This document shows, in pieces, positions 35,165 through 42,648 of a stretch of 48,437 nt of DNA. The notes under the pieces were generated by a model, which saw only the letters and a program-made list of their open reading frames with translations, did not search any database and was not told the origin of the DNA. Numbering within the stretch: the stretch's first letter is position 1; the number at the start of each line of letters is the position of its first letter. The stretch is from Chloroflexota bacterium (GTDB taxonomy: Bacteria > Chloroflexota > Limnocylindria > Limnocylindrales > CSP1-4): contig JACCVQ010000157.1 in NCBI GenBank assembly GCA_013698095.1, forward strand, positions 1 to 48,437, read 5' to 3'. Position numbers and translations under genes: made by a program.

Positions 35165-35687
35165 GTGTGGGTGAGGCCGCCGGAGGCGAATGTGGTCGAT
35201 CTCCGAGGCGTTTCGTCGGGTACACCAGTCCCCCTGGCGAGCACAGTGGAGCCCGATTACTTGCCGCACCTGCTCGCATTCGGTCTGCAGATCACGTTCG
35301 TGCGGCGGATTCTTGCGCGGATGCGTTGGCCGCGCCCAGAGCACCTCGCGCGGATGAATCGAGAGCAGATTCACCGATACGTCCGTGCGATCGGACTCGA
35401 AGCCGAAGCGCTGGCCGCGCTCGCCGAATACCGGGGAGAGACGCATCACGCCGCTGAAACCGACGCCGGCGTACCGAGCGCGGAAAGCCGCATTGATCGA
35501 CGCACGGGTCCGGCTGTCCCTTGACCTCGTAGAAGAAGGGATGGTCGTCGACCCCGACCACCGCGTTGGGCGCGAGCAGATCGGCGACCTCGTGTTGGAT
35601 ATGACGGAACCGGGCATGCTCGTCATGTACTCGATCGTGGACGACGAGGCGATTCTCGTGACCTTTCGCGTCCTTTTCGAGCCCTGA
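35165..35687 (+). pseudogene. Unrecognised gene inside the hsd operon, broken by a frameshift
   Basis: Two overlapping plus-strand frames make sense only when joined. The first (35165 to about 35435) reads YLPHLLAFGLQITFVRRILARMRW then MNREQIHRYVRAIGLEAEALAALAEYRG. The second (about 35437-35687) reads ITPLKPTPAYRARKAALIDARVRLSLDLVEEG, then DLVLDMTEPGMLVMYSIVDDEAILVTFRVLFEP. The switch lies at the GGGG of 35433-35436. Joined, they give a soluble protein of about 150-170 residues. I do not know its family. It ends at 35687, immediately before the second ung gene, so the two were probably one operon. Confidence 0.5.
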
Positions 35688-36380
35688 TTGTGGCCCTCGC
35701 AGACGGGATCCCGGACGACTGGAGCCTCGCGCTCGCCGCCGATCGAGGCGCCTTTGTTCCGCGACCTCGATCGCTACCTTTCGGCTGAACGAGCGCGACC
35801 CGACACCGCGATCCACCCGCCCGAGGGCCTCGTGTTCAACGCTCTGCGCCTGACGCCACTCGCCTTGGTGCGGGCGGTGATCCTCGGCCAGGACCCATAC
35901 CACGAAGCGGGCCAGGCGCACGGTCTCGCCTTCTCCGTGCCGGCCGTCGCGAAGCCGCCGCCGTCCCTCGTCAACATCCTCGCGGAATGGCAGTCCGACC
36001 TCGGCCTCGAGCCAAGCTCGAGCGGGTCCCTCGAGCCGTGGGCGCGCCACGGCGTGCTCTTGCTGAACACGACGCTGACCGTCCGTCGCGGCTCGGCGAA
36101 CAGTCACGACCGGCTGGGTTGGCGGCCCTTCACCGACGCGATCATCCGGGCCGTGGCCGCCCGACCGGACCCGATCGTGTTTCTCCTCTGGGGCCGCTTC
36201 GCTCAACAGAAGCGTTCGCTGATCGATCAGCGCCACATCGTCATCGAGTCGAACCACCCGGCGCCGCGCTCGGCGAGCCGACTCCCGACACCATTCGTCG
36301 GATCGAAGCCGTTCAGCCGGGCGAACGCACGACTGAAGTCTTTGGGTCAGGGCCGGATCGACTGGAGCTTGACCGACTAG
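35688..36380 (+). CDS. Second uracil-DNA glycosylase, divergent paralog within the hsd locus
   Basis: 230 residues are readable from a TTG at 35688. The true N-terminus probably starts at the GTG at 35690 in another frame (ALADGIPDDWSLALAA matches the start of the other Ung copy) and shifts frame near 35738. The catalytic set is GQDPYH (Asp69, Tyr71), Phe82, Asn127 in LLLNTTLTV and His190. The minor-groove loop is HPAPRSAS, so the intercalating Leu of canonical HPSPLS is Arg194 here. It shares most of the SGSLEPWARHGVLLLN and GSKPFSRANARL segments with the copy at 13753. Lying between hsdS and hsdM on the opposite strand, it may serve defence rather than general repair; that is inference. Confidence 0.82.
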   Translation: MWPSQTGSRTTGASRSPPIEAPLFRDLDRYLSAERARPDTAIHPPEGLVFNALRLTPLALVRAVILGQDPYHEAGQAHGLAFSVPAVAKPPPSLVNILAEWQSDLGLEPSSSGSLEPWARHGVLLLNTTLTVRRGSANSHDRLGWRPFTDAIIRAVAARPDPIVFLLWGRFAQQKRSLIDQRHIVIESNHPAPRSASRLPTPFVGSKPFSRANARLKSLGQGRIDWSLTD

Positions 36381-36396
36381 CAGGCAGACCTGGTTG

Positions 36397-37662
36397 TCAG
36401 GCAGCGGTGTCCTCGAAGGCTCGACGAAGCAGCGCACCAGGAAGTGCTTCGAGGGCGCCTTGCGTGGACTTGACCGCCTCATGCACGGCCGCGATCGCGC
36501 GAAAGCGGGCCTCCAGTCGTCCGACGATTTGACGTTGTTCCACGAGGTCAGGCACCGGCATCGGAAAGGAGGCCAGGGAGCCCAATGTCACGGTTCGTTG
36601 CGCTCCGCCCATCGCTACCGACTCGCTGTGGCGTCGCCCCGCAGGCGAATTGATGTAAGCGGCAACGAAATTCGGATCTGCGATATCTGGCCGCAGCCTA
36701 ATGTGTGCGATGTGCCGCTGAAATGTAAATGCCCGATCAGCCTTGACGACGACGGCGACGCCGAAACTGCCGACGGCGGAATACAGAACGTCGCCACGTT
36801 CTGGGCGGCGTCGGCGCGTCAACTCCTCAAACGTCTCTAGCGAAACGTGCTTGGTCGTTACGAAATCGACCTCGCCTCCAACAATGTTGCCTACGAATAG
36901 GAATGGCACACCTGCGGTCGCGAACGATGGCGGCTGATGTGTACCGTCGGAAATGAACTCGGCCAGCGCCCGAAGTGGATGTCGAGGCCATGGAGTTCCA
37001 TCGGCCTCCACGAAGGCCTCTCGTAGGACACAGTCCTTGAGTCGCGCTACGTCGGCCATCCTCTCCCGAGCAACATCGAGTGTGGAGCGAGCCGCCGCCA
37101 GGATCTCGCTTAGCTCGCGGGCAACTTCAATTTGGCGCTTGACATCGGGGACACACACCCAGAATTGCTGGACCGTGGGCACGTAGATCGTCTTGTGTAC
37201 CGCGCCGCTCGAAAGTGATCCGAGGATTTCCCTTGCTCGGATCAGAAGGTGCATGAGGAATGTTGGGTGAAGCTCGGGCCCACAGACCCAGTTGACGAAG
37301 TCCTGGCTAGTAGCCATTGGGCTACCCATCACTGTCACGAATCCAACGGAAGCCGTTCGAGACATGACAACTGTCCCCTCAGGCAGGATTCGGGCCGACG
37401 AATTGCGGATTCCTTCCTCGTTGATCGACTCGAGTGTTTCGATTGCTCTCCTACCGTCGAGCCCGCGGATGTCTGGAAGGGCAATCCAAGGAATTTCGCC
37501 GGCCCACCAGTCCCGTCGGGTTCGACTCGGCGTGTGACCGGATTCAAGTCTTGCGAGATCGGTAAGCCGTTTCCACGTCCATCCCCTGGGAGCACGACTT
37601 CCGGGGCCACCGAGGTGCAGCGGCAAGAAGCGACCTTGGCCAATATCGCGGCTGCTCGTCAC
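36397..37662 (-). CDS. hsdS: Type I restriction-modification specificity subunit (HsdS)
   Basis: The product is 421 residues from a GTG at 37662 that overlaps the hsdR stop (GTGA). It has two target-recognition halves. The first (about residues 28-170) contains ARLESGHTPSRTRRDWW and VPTVQQFWVCVPDVKRQIEVARELSEI; the second (about 230-385) contains DGTHQPPSF and LGSLASFPMPVPDLVEQRQIVGRLE. Each ends in a long conserved helix, the usual pseudo-symmetric HsdS plan. It sets the DNA sequence read by the complex. The target sequence cannot be predicted by eye. The downstream hsdM does not follow directly. Confidence 0.92.
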   Translation of the reverse strand: MTSSRDIGQGRFLPLHLGGPGSRAPRGWTWKRLTDLARLESGHTPSRTRRDWWAGEIPWIALPDIRGLDGRRAIETLESINEEGIRNSSARILPEGTVVMSRTASVGFVTVMGSPMATSQDFVNWVCGPELHPTFLMHLLIRAREILGSLSSGAVHKTIYVPTVQQFWVCVPDVKRQIEVARELSEILAAARSTLDVARERMADVARLKDCVLREAFVEADGTPWPRHPLRALAEFISDGTHQPPSFATAGVPFLFVGNIVGGEVDFVTTKHVSLETFEELTRRRRPERGDVLYSAVGSFGVAVVVKADRAFTFQRHIAHIRLRPDIADPNFVAAYINSPAGRRHSESVAMGGAQRTVTLGSLASFPMPVPDLVEQRQIVGRLEARFRAIAAVHEAVKSTQGALEALPGALLRRAFEDTAA

Positions 37663-40031
37663 GCAGCGAACAACCGTTCTTTGGTCGCGCGGAGGATGTC
37701 GGTGGCCGAGCCTAGGAGCTTCAGGGCATCGAGACCGCCGGCGGCAACAACGGCGGGGGTCTGAAGCACGCCAGGGTTCTCGAGTTCGTCGGTGCCGGCG
37801 CGGGCGAATTGGCGCGTGAGTGCGCGCAACGTCGCGGCGGTCTTTGCGGGGAGATCGGCGAGCCAGTCGGCGGCCTTGTAGTCGAATGCGTCGGCCCGGG
37901 CGTTGCGGGTCTTGGGCTCGAGGCCGTATCCGAGCTCGGCGAGGACGTCGTAGAGGTCGAAGTCGGCCATCTCTGCCACCGCCCGGATAAGGGGCGCCGA
38001 CCGGCCGGCGTCCGGCAAGGAACCGAGTAGCGCTCGCCGCTCGGCCGGCGCAATCCAGGTCGCCCGGAACGCATCGAGCGTCGGCGCCCGCCCGACGAGC
38101 GACTCGGCGATCCGCTCCCTGTACTCCTCGAGCGTCACCGGCTTCGCGACGCCGTCGACAGTCGTCAGGATGGCGATCCCGGCGTCGCCGAGGCGGACGT
38201 CGATGCCCTGGACCTGGATGGTCCGCTCAGCGGCGCCCGGCTCCGCCGGGTCACTCGGCTCGTCGCGCACAACCGTCGCCCGCGTCCGGAAGGCCTCGCC
38301 GAACAGGCGCGTCGCCGCGGTGTAGTCGTAGACCCGGAACATCAACTTGCCCGACGCCGGATCCAGCCGCGTCCCGCGACCGACCATCTGGTAGAAGGCG
38401 ATCGACGAGCGCACGTACTTGAAAAAGACGGTGTTGCGAACGACCGGGACGTCGACGCCGGTGGTCAGCAGGTCGACCGTCGTCGCGATGAAGTGGCTGC
38501 GCGACGCGCCGCGAAGGTCGGCGAGGTAGTCGGCGCCGTGGCTGGCCGCGGTGCACTTGAAGGCGTACGGATCGGCCGGCTTCCGACCGTTCTCCTTGCA
38601 CCAGGCGGCGTAGCGGTTGTTCAGTGCGATCGCGACCGCGTCGGCGTGCTGGTCGCGTGCGCAGAAGATGATCGTCTTCTGCTCGGGGCCGCCGGTTGTG
38701 AGGAGCAGGTCGAACAGGTCGGCCGTCATCGCCGCGACCCGATCGGGCAGCTGAAGCTTCCCCTCGAACGAGCCCGCGTCGTAGCGCTCGCGCGCCTCGG
38801 CGGCGGTCAGGAGTTCGCCGGTCCGCGCGTCCGCGACCGTCGTGCTCCAGATGTCGTCTCGCTCGAGCCCGGTCTCGCGCTCGGAGAACGGGCTGCCCTC
38901 GAGGAAGATGTCGCGCCGGACGATCTCACAGGCAGCGAGGTAGCCGTCCTCGATGCCCTGGCCGATCTCGTACTCGTAGACCGGCTCGCCGAAGTGACGG
39001 AGGTTGTCAGCGCTGATCTCCTGTTCCGAGCGCTCCGCGGCCGAGGCGCCGTAGATGAGCTGGCGCGGGGTCGCGGTCAGGCCGATCTGGACTGCGTTGG
39101 GGTTGCGGGTGAGGACCTTCGACCACTCGCCCCACGCCGAGCGATGGCACTCGTCGATGACGATGTGGCTGAAGTAGTCGGGCGGGTAGCTGGCCTCGAG
39201 GAAGTCGGCGTTGGCGTCCTCTGTGTCGATGTCGAGCGTCTGGTATGTCGCGATCAGGACGCGGGCATTCTTCTGCGGGTTGGCGCCCGACACCGCCGCG
39301 GCGTCCGAGCCGAACGCGCGCTGGAACGCGGTCAGGCCCTGGTTGCGGAGCTCCTCGCGATCGCACAGGAAGAGGGCGCGCTTGAGCTGGCCGGCGTCCG
39401 CGATCCGACGCAGGAGGTTGACCGCGATGAACGTCTTGCCGGATCCGGTCGCGAGGCTCAGCAGGGCGCGGGTTTCGCCGCGGGCGAGCTTCTCGAAGAC
39501 GGCCCGGATCGCGGCGTCCTGGTAGTAGCGCCGGGCGCCCTCGCCGCCCTTGTACTTCGTGACGAGCGGGCGGGCGAGCGGAGCGGTCAGGTCGATCCCG
39601 ATCGCGTCCTCGTAGCTGGCGCGAAGTTCGTCCGGGGTCGGGAACTCGGTTATCGGGCGGGGGAGGGGAGTCGTGGTGCCGGCCCGGTTGTCGTGGAGCG
39701 TCCACTGATGGCCGTTGGTCGCGATCACGAACGGGACGTTCAGGCGCTTGGCGGTCCGCTGGTAGGTCTTCGCTTGGTCGAGCCCGTAGGTCGCCGGCTT
39801 GTCCTCGCTCTTCGCCTCCAGGACGGCGACCGCGACGGGCTGAGCGTCAGGACTGATCTTGATCCGGAGCGTGTAGTCGGTCCGACCATGAAGCTGGCGC
39901 CGGGGCTGCCCATCGACGATCTCGACCGTCCCGAGCGTCTCTTCGCGCCGAATAAGGTCTTCGGTCCACCCCCGGGCGTGCAGCGCCGGATCGATGAGCT
40001 GAGCCCTCGTCTCCGCCTCGTTCCGCGCCAA
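37659..40031 (-). CDS. hsdR: Type I restriction enzyme motor/endonuclease subunit (HsdR)
   Basis: The product is 790 residues from a TTG at 40031, chosen for the GGAGG 4 nt upstream; a TTG at 40049 is also in frame. The N-terminal PD-(D/E)XK nuclease shows DYTLRI (Asp) and AVLEAKSED (Glu-x-Lys). The superfamily 2 motor has Walker A LATGSGKT, the DECH box, GLTATPR and the motif VI region QMVGRGTRLD. The C-terminal third is helical and would contact the methylase core. It resembles the EcoEI-type R proteins. It translocates DNA and cleaves unmodified DNA with HsdM and HsdS. It is coupled to hsdS by a 4-bp overlap. Confidence 0.93.
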   Translation of the reverse strand: MARNEAETRAQLIDPALHARGWTEDLIRREETLGTVEIVDGQPRRQLHGRTDYTLRIKISPDAQPVAVAVLEAKSEDKPATYGLDQAKTYQRTAKRLNVPFVIATNGHQWTLHDNRAGTTTPLPRPITEFPTPDELRASYEDAIGIDLTAPLARPLVTKYKGGEGARRYYQDAAIRAVFEKLARGETRALLSLATGSGKTFIAVNLLRRIADAGQLKRALFLCDREELRNQGLTAFQRAFGSDAAAVSGANPQKNARVLIATYQTLDIDTEDANADFLEASYPPDYFSHIVIDECHRSAWGEWSKVLTRNPNAVQIGLTATPRQLIYGASAAERSEQEISADNLRHFGEPVYEYEIGQGIEDGYLAACEIVRRDIFLEGSPFSERETGLERDDIWSTTVADARTGELLTAAEARERYDAGSFEGKLQLPDRVAAMTADLFDLLLTTGGPEQKTIIFCARDQHADAVAIALNNRYAAWCKENGRKPADPYAFKCTAASHGADYLADLRGASRSHFIATTVDLLTTGVDVPVVRNTVFFKYVRSSIAFYQMVGRGTRLDPASGKLMFRVYDYTAATRLFGEAFRTRATVVRDEPSDPAEPGAAERTIQVQGIDVRLGDAGIAILTTVDGVAKPVTLEEYRERIAESLVGRAPTLDAFRATWIAPAERRALLGSLPDAGRSAPLIRAVAEMADFDLYDVLAELGYGLEPKTRNARADAFDYKAADWLADLPAKTAATLRALTRQFARAGTDELENPGVLQTPAVVAAGGLDALKLLGSATDILRATKERLFAA

Positions 40032-40180
40032 TGCCCCTCCACGTTCCAACGTGGCGGGAGTCTACCAGCGCCTGTCTCGCGCGCATCGTCATCCCGATCG
40101 CAGCACGGCAGCGAATCGGTCAGGGGGCAATCGTCAACTTCCGCGCGACTATCATGCGGATGAGCAGGAAGGGGAGCAGC

Positions 40181-41380
40181 ATGCCGCCGCTGAAGCCGTC
40201 GCCCAAGGGAATCGCGAAGCCCGAGGAGGCTTGGCGTCAAGCCCGATTGATTCCGACAACCGGCATCGGTGGCCAGGACGAGCAGGAACAGCGCGCGACC
40301 TCTTCGTTGCTCGCGGTGATGGGATCCGTTCCGCAGTTCGGCCGCGCCGTTCTCGACCAGGTAGGTGCACCAGCCGGAAAGATTCTGCCGTTCACAGAGG
40401 TCCGATTCGTCGACGAGGACACCAAGCTCTCGATTCCGGACGGTGCGATCGTCGTCGAACGCGGCAAGAATCGTTGGGTCTGTCTCGTTGAGGTGAAGAC
40501 GGCCGGCGCCGAACTGCGTGCCGAGCAGGTCGAGCGATACCTCGAACTGGCCCGGGTCAACGGATTTGACGCCGTTCTGACGATCTCGAATCAGATCACA
40601 TCGTCGCCGGAAGAGAGCCCGATCGCCATCGACCCGCGAAAGACGAGGAAGGTCATTCTGCGGCACCTATCTTGGTGGCAGGTCATGACCAATGCCCGCG
40701 TGGAACACAAGCATCGGAAGATCGGCGACCCCGACCAAGCCTGGATCCTCGGCGAACTCATCGCCTATCTCGACCATGAGCGAGCCGGCGCAGGCGGCTT
40801 CGATGACATGGGAGAGAAATGGGTAGCCGTTCGCGACGGTGCACGCGAGGCGACGCTCAAGGCATCAGATGCCGGCGTGCGAGATGTCGCTGGTCGATGG
40901 GAGCAACTGGTCGAGTACATCGCCCTTGGGCTGACGCAGGACCTCGGGCGCGAAGTCGAGCCGGCTTGGCCACGCAAGGTCGATCCCGCTGCTCGACGCG
41001 ATCTTCACGTCCGGTCGATGGTTGATCGAGGAAAGCTCCTCGCCTCGATTCGCGTTCCCGATGCCGCCGGACCGATCGACTTGGAGGCGGACCTGCGGGG
41101 TCGTCGATTCCGAACGTCAGTGGTGGTAAACGCACCCAAGGATGGCCGACCGAGTACGCGGATCAACTGGATGCTTCGCCAGCTCGCCACAGCGAAGGAC
41201 GACCTGCTGATCGAGGTCCGCTATCCAAATCAAAAGGAGCCGACGTCCTGTTCCCTCAAGGACGGCCGTCTCAAGCCCGAGCGACTCCTCTATGCGGTTG
41301 ACCCGAAGCGCGATCCGTGGACATTTCGGCTGACGGTGTCCAAGGATCTCGGCATGAAGCGTGGTCGGCTCGCCGGCTAA
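40181..41380 (+). CDS. Unrecognised protein with PD-(D/E)XK-like motif, divergent from hsdR
   Basis: The product is 399 residues from the ATG at 40181, which has GGAAGGGGAG upstream; ATGs at 40154 and 40160 are alternatives. After a Pro-rich N-terminus it carries a strand-rich region with FTEVRF (Glu73), LSIPDGAIVVE (Asp87) and WVCLVEVKTAG (Glu104-Val-Lys106), the arrangement of a PD-(D/E)XK nuclease active site, followed by QVERYLELARVNGFDAVLTISNQI. The C-terminal half (about 240-399) is a separate mixed alpha/beta domain. I recall no named family. Its start lies 149 bp from the hsdR start, so it may share regulation with the type I system. A defence role is an inference. Confidence 0.75.
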   Translation: MPPLKPSPKGIAKPEEAWRQARLIPTTGIGGQDEQEQRATSSLLAVMGSVPQFGRAVLDQVGAPAGKILPFTEVRFVDEDTKLSIPDGAIVVERGKNRWVCLVEVKTAGAELRAEQVERYLELARVNGFDAVLTISNQITSSPEESPIAIDPRKTRKVILRHLSWWQVMTNARVEHKHRKIGDPDQAWILGELIAYLDHERAGAGGFDDMGEKWVAVRDGAREATLKASDAGVRDVAGRWEQLVEYIALGLTQDLGREVEPAWPRKVDPAARRDLHVRSMVDRGKLLASIRVPDAAGPIDLEADLRGRRFRTSVVVNAPKDGRPSTRINWMLRQLATAKDDLLIEVRYPNQKEPTSCSLKDGRLKPERLLYAVDPKRDPWTFRLTVSKDLGMKRGRLAG

Positions 41381-41722
41381 ATTCGTTGCGGAGTCCAAGC
41401 AACAGACCAGCGAGTTCTACCGAGCTATCGTGCAGGGGATTCGGGTATGGGCACCGGCTGCACCCAAGCTACCCGCCACGACCAGCGAGTCGAGCGCGTC
41501 CGCGACGTCTGAACCGCCTCTGTTCTCGAGTGAAGAGCGTGAGTTCGGGGACGCTGTCGAACCTCGTTCATGAACGAGCGCCCGACGGCCGATGCTTTTG
41601 CACTTGGCGAGCCGCAAGTCCGAGGGCGCCCCCAGGTGGCTTGATTTTACGTTCGGAGACTCTGGGGCATCGAAGCGACGCCTGCAGATCGACAGCGAGT
41701 GCAGGCGTCGCGTCGAACCCGA
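41381..41722. other. 342-bp non-coding stretch
   Basis: No frame has a supported start and protein-like content. It lies between the nuclease-like gene and the small gene at 41723 and holds only the inverted repeat listed at 41675-41711. Confidence 0.4.
41675..41711. repeat. 12-bp perfect inverted repeat at the edge of the hsd island
   Basis: GCGACGCCTGCA and TGCAGGCGTCGC flank a 13-nt loop. On the minus strand it lies 12 bp after the stop of the gene at 41723, so it may be that gene's terminator (no U-tract). Its place at the island border also makes a recombination site conceivable. Confidence 0.6.
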
Positions 41723-42037
41723 CTAGGAGAGCCGGCTAGCCCGTTTCACGAACGCTTGAAGGTTGCCTGGCGAGAACTCCGGGCCGTCGAGGTGGAGCCG
41801 ACGCCAGAGGTCGATCAACTCCTGTTCGCGGGGAGTGAGCACAGGCCGACCCCCGCCACCCGATCCGCATTGGCCGACCGGCAAGGTCACGTCGAAGCCC
41901 GGGCCCTGAACCCGCACGATTGCGCAAACGGGCACGCCATCTCTTTCACGAGCGCGCTGCTGTTCGACGATCCAGCCGCCCGTGATCTCGTCGTTCATGC
42001 GTTGAATTGCACCGAATGACACAGAAACCGTTGTCAT
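41723..42037 (-). CDS. Small uncharacterised protein
   Basis: The product is 104 residues; the start is set by a strong AAGGAGA 5 nt before the ATG. The N-terminal half is polar with a strand-rich piece (VPVCAIVRVQGPGFDVTLPVGQC), a Gly-rich loop follows, and the C-terminal half has a helix (LTPREQELIDLWRRLHLDGPEFSPGNLQAFVKR). I do not recognise a family. It follows the 56-residue gene at 42091 by 53 bp on the same strand and may be co-transcribed with it. Confidence 0.65.
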   Translation of the reverse strand: MTTVSVSFGAIQRMNDEITGGWIVEQQRARERDGVPVCAIVRVQGPGFDVTLPVGQCGSGGGGRPVLTPREQELIDLWRRLHLDGPEFSPGNLQAFVKRASRLS

Positions 42038-42090
42038 TGGATCTCCTTGAGCGCGGGCCGCCCGCCAATCGACGAGCAGCCCGAGGCTCT

Positions 42091-42261
42091 CTACTTCTCG
42101 CGACGCACGCCCTTGAACGGCTGCTTGTCGCTCTTGACGTCGATGATTCGGCCGGTTGTTGTGTCGCGCTTCGCGGGGTGACCGCTCGGCGTGATGAACT
42201 GACTCCGCTCCCGGACGGCGCCCTCGAGGTGGCCGTCTTGCTTGTTCTTGTTCGTTGCCAT
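42091..42261 (-). CDS. Small conserved protein of about 56 residues
   Basis: The product is 56 residues from the ATG at 42261, preceded by an AAAGG-type site. The sequence starts MATNKNKQDGHLEGAVRERSQF, continues with a TPSG-H-AKRDTTTGRI segment and ends FKGVRREK. It is very charged, with no hydrophobic core. Proteins of this form occur as uncharacterised small genes in many bacteria; I recall no function. It is probably in an operon with the 104-residue gene downstream. Confidence 0.7.
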   Translation of the reverse strand: MATNKNKQDGHLEGAVRERSQFITPSGHPAKRDTTTGRIIDVKSDKQPFKGVRREK

Positions 42262-42436
42262 GGGGTGAGACCTTTCAAGATTGTGGGAACGACGTGGACA
42301 ACGAAAGTCGTCCAAACAGACGAAAGTCGAAAGTCGTGGGGAAACGTCTGGTTTCGTCCGAGGTGACCGCATAGCATCGAGGCGCTTGGCGAGGAGGGGA
42401 CGCGCCCTAAGCCGGAGCTTCCATTCCCGCCAGCTC

Positions 42437-42466
42437 AGGGTCGTCGCTCGCAGGAGCGACGACCCT
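42437..42466 (-). terminator. Third hairpin between nrdJ and the small-gene operon
   Basis: A perfect 13-bp stem (AGGGTCGTCGCTC with GAGCGACGACCCT) with a GCAG loop lies about 180 bp past the nrdJ stop and 175 bp before the next minus-strand gene. Confidence 0.5.
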
Positions 42467-42531
42467 TCTCGGTCTTAGCTCGATCATCGGGGCTGGCTAC
42501 GCGCCGGCGTCACCTCCTCTCAGACGCGAAG

Positions 42532-42560
42532 GAACCCGTGGCCACGACGGCCACGGGTTC
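42532..42560 (-). terminator. Second hairpin downstream of nrdJ
   Basis: A perfect 12-bp stem (GAACCCGTGGCC with GGCCACGGGTTC) and 5-nt loop lies about 90 bp past the nrdJ stop. No U-tract follows. Confidence 0.5.
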
Positions 42561-42588
42561 ATATCGAGCTTGGCAATCAAGCGCCCTT

Positions 42589-42610
42589 GAGGCACCACAA
42601 GAGGTGCCTC
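42589..42610 (-). terminator. First hairpin downstream of nrdJ
   Basis: An 8-bp perfect stem (GAGGCACC with GGTGCCTC) and 6-nt loop lies 38 bp past the nrdJ stop. With the next two hairpins it forms a series that probably ends the nrdJ transcript. Confidence 0.5.
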
Positions 42611-42648
42611 CCCCGATGTTCGGGAGCAGGAAGTCCTTCACGGCTACA

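Noticed and set aside
34990..35244. Longer N-terminus for HsdM up to 35244
   Set aside because: The extra 67 codons lack family similarity. The GTG at 35043 gives the usual HsdM start just before the conserved N-terminal helices.
41697..41735. tRNA-like string GTCGAACCCGAC
   Set aside because: No acceptor, D-arm or anticodon arm can be folded around it. No other tRNA was recognised in the window.
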